Positions 56,874-64,000 of a stretch of DNA of 64,000 nucleotides are shown piece after piece. Made by a program: the position numbers and the translations under genes. Numbering within the stretch: position 1 is the first letter of the stretch; each line of letters starts with the position of its first letter. Origin of the DNA: Synaphobranchus kaupii (lineage: Eukaryota > Chordata > Actinopteri > Anguilliformes > Synaphobranchidae). Under the pieces are notes generated by a model, which saw only the letters and a list, made by a program, of their open reading frames with translations, was not told where the DNA came from and made no database searches. Location: positions 72,075,495 through 72,139,494 of the forward strand of contig CM056383.1 in assembly GCA_029718625.1 (NCBI GenBank). The letters are read 5' to 3'.

Positions 56874-58062
56874 ATGGGCAAGGTAAGATTAGTACATTTA
56901 CTTTCCCCTCTCTCCCTCTCTCCATCTATCTCTGTCTGTCTCTCTCTCTATATATATATACATATTTTTATAAATCTCTCTCTATATATAAATATAAATA
57001 TATATTTTAAATGCTTTAAGCATACTTGTACAAAAACTCTTTTAAACAGTACTGGCTACACATCAGTTGGATTATACATGAGTTTGTGTTGGATGTCTGC
57101 ATTTCTGTATTTATGAATTATGAATCATTCCCTCATTCCCGCACAGATCATCTTCTACGAGGACAGGAACTTCGGCGGTCGGCACTACGAGTGCATGAGT
57201 GACTGCTCCGACCTCAGCTCCTACTTCAGCCGCTGCAACTCCATCCGGGTGGAGAGCGGCTGCTTCATGATCTACGAGCGCCCCAACTACATGGGCCACC
57301 AGTACTTCCTGAAGAGGGGCGAGTACTCCGACTACTCCCGCATGATGGGGATGGGCATGATGGGAGATATGATCAGATCCTGCCGCATGATCCCCAGCGT
57401 AAGAGAGCCAATCAAATTCATTACCCACCAAAGCGGGTCACATGACATACCATAACATAACATAACATAAAATAACAACAAAACATGACATGACATAACA
57501 ACATGACATGACATATCATAACATAATGAGGAAAACAGGCCATTTAGCCCAACAACACTCACCATTTCCCTACCACAAAAGGGTACCTAGTGCTCACTGT
57601 TTATCTACAAACTAGATAGTATCTTTACCTGCAGGCCCCGGATTAAGCACTTACTCTAAACATGTATGAAGACCAGCAAAATCTTGCAGGTTTTAATAAC
57701 AAGTACTAGTTTAATAGTTTATTTACACTTTTATTTGCAGTGAAATTTGATTGTAACCTAACAACACTTTACTTTGGATTTTTAAGTACCGAGGATCCTA
57801 CAGGATGAGGATCTACGAGAGGGAGAACTTCGGGGGTCAGATGAACGAGCTGATGGACGACTGTGACAACTTCATGGACCGTTACCGCATGTCCGACTGC
57901 CAGTCCTGTAACGTGATGGACGGCCACTGGCTGATGTACGAGCAGGCCAATTTCAGGGGCAGAATGACGTACATGAGGCCCGGGGAGTACAGGAGCTTCA
58001 GAGATATGGGATCCAGCAACATGAGATTCATGTCCATGAGGCGCATCACCGATTCCTGTTAA
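56874..58062 (+). CDS. crygm: Gamma-M crystallin, copy 5 (M3-like)
   Basis: Exons: 56874-56882 (Met-Gly-Lys), 57147-57398 (252 nt) and 57787-58062 (276 nt), giving 178 residues. Exon 2 is 9 nt longer than in the other copies because of GMGMMGD near the end of the N domain ([14 protein letters not shown] against [11 protein letters not shown]). The C domain differs most from the rest: [56 protein letters not shown] and [12 protein letters not shown]. This resembles fish gamma-M3 crystallins from memory. Only one Trp is left in the whole protein (HWLMY). Met content is very high. An in-frame ATG 30 nt upstream (MPAQQQQTSK) lies at the inferred transcription start and is rejected. The exon-3 acceptor (TTTTTAAG) is weak but fits the frame. 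PolyA signal at 58104. Confidence 0.92.
57440..57535. repeat. (ACATAA)n / (ACATG)n short tandem repeats in copy-5 intron 2
   Basis: Runs of 'cataacataacataa' and 'acatgacatgacata' between exons 2 and 3. Confidence 0.85.
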
Positions 58063-58504
58063 ATAATTTTTGAGCACATTTTTGTTTACATGTAAAAATG
58101 TAAAATAAACGATAAATATAATGACTGTCTTTTGGGCTGTTTTTTAAATGAAAATAGACTGAGGACGGAGTTAAGCATTACATTTGTAGAGGTTACCTGA
58201 CTGAGGAGAAAAATATATTTAAACAAGTGACAAAAAACTATTCAAACAAAAACCCATTTAAACTCACAGCTGCTTTTCTTGTCTATATACCGTATGAAAT
58301 AATGGTTTGGGAAATAATGCGTTAAGGCAAACTTATGGGACACAAAACCACTAAACGTAAAAAGAACAGACAGTGAGAAGACTAGTCATAAACACTCAGC
58401 AGTAGTCATAGCAATATCCGACTTCAAATAAAATAAAATGGGACATCTAGTGGAGAGGGCTAGAGCAAGGGCACCAGAGAGGACTTAAACCTGCTTCTTC
58501 GGGT

Positions 58505-58718
58505 ATCTCAGGGGGTCCTCAATCTTCCAGAAAGTGCCAGTGTGTGGGTGCCGGCTTTTGTTTCAACCAAGCAGAAACACACCTGATTCTACTCATCAAC
58601 CACAAGAGTCTTTGCTAAGGACCTTGATGAGTAGAATCAGGCGTGTTACTGCTTGGTTGAAACAAAAGCCTGCACCCACACCGGCCCTTTCTGGATAAGA
58701 TTGAGGACGCCTGCTCTA
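58505..58718. mobile_element. Palindromic MITE, ~210 bp
   Basis: The left arm ('cctcaatcttccagaaagtg', 'gcttttgtttcaaccaagca') and right arm ('tgcttggttgaaacaaaagc', 'cttatccagaaagg' inverted as 'ccctttctggataaga') form a long imperfect inverted repeat with a central unpaired segment. Confidence 0.8.
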
Positions 58719-58859
58719 GCTCTACATACTTAAGTTTCAGCTGGAAAAATATTCCTGATTCAACCATTAATTGTCTCCTTATAACTTAAACAGTTTCTAA
58801 AATGTTAGTTGTTTTATGAATACACATTGTGTCATTGGTGACTAAATGAAAAGCTGCGT

Positions 58860-59640
58860 CTGTCATGGGGATTCAGCCTTCTTTTATTTCTGCTGTCGTT
58901 CTCCCTCGGAGCGGCTAGAGGGCACTCTTGCCTTATGTTTCCGTCCGCCGCTCCGGGCTTTCGCTCTGTCTTTTCCTAATTCCCTGCACCTGTCCTTGTT
59001 ACCGGTCGGCCTTATAAACCCTGTGTTTTCCTATGTTCAGTGCTTAGTTGTTGTCTTGTGACTTTACTTAGCTGGTAAGGTATAGGACTTGGGATACTGT
59101 TTTCCTTGTTGTTTCAAATAAGCAAAGCAGGAAGTCCCGTTAGCAAATTAGTTAGGTTTAGATCTTAGAATCTCCTTTCCTTCCTGTTGCTTTTGCTAGT
59201 TCTGCCTGTTCCCTCCTTTGGAGGTTTACCTCTGTTTTCCTCTCTTCTCACTGCTTTCTTTATTGAAAGCGAGAGGTCTTTTCGGTTTTCCTCTCTTCTC
59301 ACTGCTTTCTTTATTGAGAGCGAGAGGTCTTTTCGGTTTTTCTCTCTATTTTCCTTTCTCCTTATCGAGGGAGGCGTTATTTCTTAGTTTTTCTAATTGG
59401 TCTCAAGTCTAAGCATTTATTTCGCCCTATTAATAGGGTCGCTATTCTTTTGCCTTTTCTGTTGTCTTACCTCTGTCTGTGCTCTATCTCGGATCTAGAG
59501 CTAGAGGTATTTATTTATTTTTGTTTTGCAGAAACTTTCTGCCTTAGTGGTTATTCCTATGGGAGTAGCTTTTAGATTCCTTCGGTCGCGTCTGGTCCTC
59601 CAAACCCGATCCCCTTATAGTGTCTTGGTGGAAGTCCATA
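58860..59640 (+). repeat. LTR-like solo element (low confidence)
   Basis: It starts near TGTCATGGGG, contains the TATA-like 'ggccttataaaccctgtgtt' with downstream 'agtgcttagttgttgtct', and is pyrimidine-rich. A ~58-bp direct duplication ('cttctcactgctttctttat') lies at 59237-59350. No second LTR, primer-binding site or ORF is seen. Confidence 0.35.
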
Positions 59641-59714
59641 ACCAAACAAAACTGCCAACCAAGCAACGGAAAAAATGGTGATCCTTTTGGAATATTAACA
59701 TAGACTTGTGCTTT

Positions 59715-60078
59715 TTAAAGGGGTAGTTCACCCAAAAATGAAATTAAGATATGTTTCTATGAACCCGGAGTGCTATCTATCCATCCAGATGGTTTTGCTG
59801 AGATTTCAATAATTTAATAGATATCACCCTGATAGAACGGACCTCAACGGGTCCAAGGTTTGTGGCGCTCAAAGCACCAAAAATGTACATTCGAAAAAAT
59901 CAACGGCAATGTCTCTTTCCAAACATAACAACCCGGTTACTCCCAAACATCCACAGACCTTGTTGTGCGCGGTATTTTCAAAAACTACTTTCTACCAAGT
60001 ACGCCGACTGTGTATATCCTTATAAGTCTCAACAAAAGCACGGCACTATTCTGGGGCTTTTGTCAACACCACCAGCCA
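59715..60078. repeat. Teleost dispersed repeat ('ggggtagttcacccaaaaat')
   Basis: It opens with 'aaaggggtagttcacccaaa' followed by 'aatgaaattaagatatg', a very common fish repeat start. The downstream end is interrupted by the SINE3 insertion at 60079. Confidence 0.55.
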
Positions 60079-60631
60079 GCAGCCATACCACCATGCACTC
60101 TGCTCCTGCTGAATTGCTGAAGCTAAGCAGGTGTGGGCTTGGTTAGTACTTGGATGGGAGAACTAAGTTGCTGCTGGAAGTGGTGTTGGTGGACCAGTAG
60201 GGGGCAATCTTCCCTCTGGTCAAATAAATCCCAATGCCCCATTGCAGTGATGGGGACACTGTGCTGTGGGAGATGCCGTCTTTCGGATGAGACGTTAAAC
60301 TGAGGTCCTGACTCACTGTGGTCATTAAAGATCCCATGACACTTATCGCAAAGAGTAGGGGTTTCCCCGGTGTCCTGGCTAAATTCCCAACCTGGCTCTT
60401 TCAATCTGCCTCCTAATCATCCCCCAGTTTAATTGGCTAATAATCATTCTCTCCCTCTCCACCTCAGCTGATGTGTGGTGAGCATTCTGGCGCAAAATGG
60501 CTGCCACTGCATCACCCAGGTGGGTGCTACACATTGGTGGTGGTAGAGGCGAGTTTCCCCCTCATCACTGTAAGCGCTTTGAGTATCAAGAAAGGCGCTA
60601 TATAAATGCAAGGTATTATTATTATTATTAT
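60079..60631 (+). mobile_element. 5S-rRNA-derived SINE3, copy 2
   Basis: The head follows 5S rRNA: 'gccataccacc', 'gctgaagctaagcagg' (box A region) and 'ggttagtacttggatgggag' (box C). The body continues through 'gtctttcggatgagacgtta' to a CR1/L2-like tail 'taagcgctttgagtatcaag' and 'aggcgctatataaatgcaag', and ends in (ATT)n. The inverted homologue is at 40664-41163. Confidence 0.9.
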
Positions 60632-60639
60632 TAACACAG

Positions 60640-61410
60640 TGATCCTATGATCAATGGACGGTATCCTAGGGATGCAGACGAGGAGTATATTGCGGGGGCA
60701 AACACATAACCCCCCTCTCACCACCTGCTTGCGAGCTGGGTGCTTAATGCATAGGACAAGCTGGACCAGGATCTGTTAGGGAGATTGTTCAAAAGTGTGA
60801 TGGCCTGACCGTGGCAGCCGATTGGAGCAGGGACCATCAGATTCACTGCTTTAAGTTGATTGTTTTTTTGAATGAAATTATGTTATGTTCTGTTGACGCT
60901 TTTGCAATGTAGCCTTTTTGCTGACTATTTTTGATATTTCTGATGCAGTCAGTTAATATTGCATGTCTAATATGAAATGAGAATAAATGCCTTGCCTTTT
61001 AAGTAAATATTTTTTTGTGTGTTTATTGCACTGTGCATTTTAACTGTGGGCAAACCGTGTTTTATTTTTTGACCTGATAAATGCTAAATAACCGGTGGAC
61101 TCTAATAAAGCATTTGGTCGTTGAGGCAAATAAACACCCCAGCGATTATCAGAAGTTTTATGGGAGTTACAATTTAGGTATTTGCTAGCTGCCTAATATG
61201 ATTTAATGTATTGTACCATGTTCTGTCATTTCGGACACTGTTGACCAAAGTGTTCCTTATTTGAAGTAGTGAGCAAAGTAGTGAATTGATTCATTAAAGA
61301 AAAAAACTAGACATATGTTATGAACAACGGAATAAAATAATCAATTAGTAATGAATTATAATACTTTTTTTCCATTAAATAAAACAAGAAAACATTTGAT
61401 GAAATTGACT
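60640..61410. other. Intergenic DNA, nothing recognised
   Basis: Between the SINE3 and the 3' end of the minus-strand crystallin gene. Confidence 0.4.
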
Positions 61411-61480
61411 AGGCTTTATTTTTCTTTCCATACCCCCCCTCCCTCCCCCCCCAATCAGTACGTATTAATAATCATAACAA

Positions 61481-62840
61481 TTAATGTGCAATACGCCTCA
61501 TAGAGCCGATCCTGGAGCTCATGGCGCCCCAGTCGCTGTATCTCCTGTACTCCCCGGGCCTCAGGAGGTACTGGCGCCCCCTGTAGTTGGGATGCTCGAA
61601 GAACAGCCAGTAGCCGTCCATCACGTTGCAGGAGTGAATGTCACTGTAATGGAAGCGGTCATAGAGGGAAGGGCAGTCGTCCGTAAACTCCATCATCTGA
61701 CCGCCAAAGTCGGAGCGCTCGAAGATCCTCATTCTGTGAGACCCCTGGTGCTGTGGGAAAAGAAAATGGACAGGATATCTTGCATAAAGTCGGCATCATT
61801 GGCTACGTCCTCTAGCGGCTGGGTTTTCTCTAACAGGCTGTCCACGGACCCCTAGGGGCCATTGAGGTACTACAGGGGGCCCCTGGCCAGACTTGATATG
61901 CAGTGACTATAGATTTGGGAAAACATTTCAAAATATAAAACCTTTTTTTAAATAAAACCCTTTTAACTTATGATGGGGTACCCCTGGATGCCTTTGAGCC
62001 TGGGTGGGGTCCCCTGGATCAGAAACGGGAAAACCCCCGCTCAAAAGTCTGGCTCGGTATGTTGACGGGACCAACTGAATTTTGTTCTGCCGAAGCTTTT
62101 AAATCTTTTAACTGAAGGTCATGTTAGTATGGGAAGTCAGTTCAGACTTGGCATATCAGTTGAGAATTTGTATGTCATTTTAAACTCTGCTACTCTGGTC
62201 TTAATCTCAAGAACCAATATATATTCTACTGTGCTGAAACCTGCTGCTCTGTGTAGAGGACATCAAAATAAAATCAATAATATTTTTGAAAATATTTTCC
62301 TTGCAACATGTCTTTGCCATCCAAGACACTTGTATTATATCAAAACAAATGAAAATACAAAAAAAAAAAAATTATTACTTGACAATGATTAATAAAGAAA
62401 TACCAAAAAAGTAGTAACGGATGCATACCTGGGGAATCATGCGACAGGATCGGACGCAGTCGTTGAATCCCATCCAACGCTGGTAGTCGGGATACTCTCC
62501 TCTCATCAGGAAGTACTGGTAGCCCATGTAGCCGGGGCGCTCGTACACCATCCAGCTCCCGCTCTCCACGCGGATGGAGTTGCAGCGGCTAAAGTGGGAG
62601 TGCAGGTCCGTGCAGTCGCTGCTGCAGTCATACGAGCGGCCCTGGAAGTTCCTGTCCTCGTAGAAGATGATCTGAAAAACGGATCGGGATTTCTGTTGGC
62701 TCATGAACGCTCCAGCCCTTTGAAAAGAGTGCGACCGGCGGCCCCCGAAAATGGCCTCATTGTTTTCGGTTAAACAGCCTGCGGAAATATGCGGAGGCGC
62801 AAAAGATGCACAGCAAAACAACCAGCCTTACCTTTCCCAT
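61481..62840 (-). CDS. Gamma-crystallin, copy 6 (Trp-retaining, minus strand)
   Basis: Exons on the minus strand: 62840-62832 (Met-Gly-Lys), 62671-62429 (243 nt) and 61750-61481 (270 nt), giving 173 residues. The four Greek-key starts are [34 protein letters not shown] and [11 protein letters not shown], all with the invariant glycine. Unlike copies 1-3 and 5 it keeps all four tryptophans ([23 protein letters not shown]), and its Met content is lower. It looks closer to classical vertebrate gamma-crystallins or to less Met-rich fish paralogues. The C-terminus is MRRIAH. It is convergent with copy 5. The polyA signal (TTTATT on the plus strand) is at 61415-61420 and a TATA box at 62907-62900. 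Intron 2 contains a segment also found at 46965-47117. I recognise the family with certainty but not the orthologue. Confidence 0.93.
62193..62355 (+). repeat. Segment homologous to 46965-47117, in copy-6 intron 2
   Basis: See the entry at 46965. It lies antisense within the transcript of the minus-strand crystallin gene. Confidence 0.6.
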
Positions 62841-62899
62841 CGTTGTTGGCTAATTTTTGGTCACACTGCAACAGCGACGGATGTATGCCATGCCGGAGG

Positions 62900-62907
62900 T
62901 TTTTATA
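62900..62907 (-). promoter_or_regulatory. TATA box of gamma-crystallin copy 6
   Basis: TATAAAAA on the minus strand, 67 bp upstream of the ATG. Confidence 0.75.
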
Positions 62908-62949
62908 CCCTGTAGGCCGGCCCGCATTGTCATGTAAATCGATACATAA

Positions 62950-64000
62950 CTTTACATGTCAGCTCTTTTTTTCTGAAAGGCACGCACTGCTGCCAAATGA
63001 CAAAAGATGTGCGAGTTCCTGGCCAGTAGCGAAAATGCCCTTTTTGTCACCTGTACAAAAAGCTCCTAACAATGTGATTTGTTGGCTCTGTGTGCGGGTG
63101 TGCATTTTTTGCTGGCAGAATGAAGGAAAGGAATATAAGTAAATATTATATTCTGAAGCATAAATGTTTATTTCTTAGATTATTAATCCTCACTTTAATA
63201 TGGAGATATCAATGGTCAAATACAGAGTATGCATTGTGACTCATTACGGAGCAAATTGTCACATTATATTTTACAACAAATAATAACACAAACAATTCAT
63301 CCTGAACACTGATTTTTAATTTTTTTTATGTTGCACCTAAACACCATTACACTGTGGTTAGCATAACAACCCCTCCCCTGGGAAATTCCAGACGAGCCCC
63401 CAAATATAACAAACTTGGTTCAGACTGCTCCCTCTTGTATACTATTCCTACCCTGGTTGTTATTACATCATTCGTGCCTTTAATGACAAAATGACTTAAT
63501 GTGTGATGCAGCATATAAACACACATAGATTTGTATTGATTACGCATTGCTTAGCAACCACCAACGTTAGCTGCTAGCAGAGTCCTATTTTCTGCTCACA
63601 GTGTGGCTTGTATAAGCTACATTGGGTCTTGTCTAATCAATGTGGGGCTGCAGCAGGGAAGCAACTTTGCCTGTTAGTTTAGATTGGGGCACGTTGTTAC
63701 ATGTGACATCTTGCCCCAACAACATTGAGATGATTTGCCTCGAACCAACCTGGGTGCTAAACTAGCTATACTGCCATCATACGTAGCTAAGTGCAGCTAG
63801 GGCTGCAACTAAGATATCAAAATACACCTTACTGTCTCCTCTGTGCTGCGTAAAAATAATATAATTGAACATTCATACTTATCACAGTTTTCTAAGATAA
63901 AATGTACGTTCTCGTTTTTTACGTTTAAGGGTGAAAAATAAGAAATCTCACCTCAGATTAGTGTGACCTTGGCTTTACCACATTTTAAAAGGAAGTTGAC
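62950..64000. other. Right-hand flank, nothing recognised
   Basis: AT-rich DNA with short ORFs; no further crystallin exon on either strand. Confidence 0.4.

Noticed and set aside
57111..57431. Antisense ORFs opposite every crystallin exon (His/Val/Ala-rich)
   Set aside because: Systematic shadows of GC-rich, Met/Tyr-rich crystallin codons; they recur at each copy and have no splice support.
60079..60190. 5S rRNA gene
   Set aside because: Only part of 5S is preserved and it is fused to a SINE body with a LINE tail, as in SINE3.

Overview
The window is vertebrate nuclear DNA, almost certainly from a ray-finned fish. The evidence is split genes with GT-AG introns, very abundant (CA/GT)n and minisatellite DNA, and teleost-type repeats (5S-rRNA-derived SINE3, tRNA-headed SINEs, Tc1-like and hAT-like elements). 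It also carries a cluster of methionine-rich gamma-M crystallin genes, a lens family typical of fish.

Layout, left to right. (1) 1.9-9.2 kb, minus strand: the first three coding exons of pikfyve (phosphoinositide kinase); the rest lies beyond the left edge. All six of its splice junctions here border tandem repeats. (2) 9.3-16.3 kb: repeats, plus a candidate pikfyve promoter near 13.7 kb. (3) 16.5-23.5 kb, plus strand: a complete eight-coding-exon shugoshin-2-like gene (sgo2). Its giant exon contains a recent ~940-bp tandem duplication that also copied the exon-end splice donor. (4) 26.9-30.8 kb, plus strand: the homologue of human C2orf80/GONDA1. (5) 35.4-62.8 kb: five apparently intact gamma-crystallin genes (four plus, one minus) and one dead copy. 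Each intact gene has the classic three-exon layout: Met-Gly-Lys, then one exon per two-Greek-key domain. Between them lie LINE, SINE, Tc1 and MITE insertions and long tandem arrays.

Gene order and orientation (pikfyve, X, C2orf80, gamma-crystallins) mirror human 2q33.3 as I recall it. Here X is a shugoshin, where I expect IDH1 in mammals. The crystallin genes are structural lens genes. Four plus-strand genes have TATA-box promoters and the Met-rich, Trp-poor composition of aquatic gamma-M crystallins. The convergent minus-strand gene keeps the ancestral four-tryptophan pattern.

The most unusual structure is at 37.5-38.3 kb. It is an insertion bounded by a 14-bp target-site duplication and made mostly of two 336-bp arms forming an almost perfect palindrome (two mismatches by eye, 18-bp spacer). 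Each arm carries a hammerhead-ribozyme-like core (CUGAUGA, stem, GAAAC, then a self-complementary AACAUGUU-type stem III). A degenerate relative lies at 47.9 kb. This suggests a Penelope-like or retrozyme-like element, which is inference. No operon, CRISPR array, rRNA gene or genuine tRNA gene is present. Exon boundaries were set by eye from reading frame, GT-AG sites and family knowledge.
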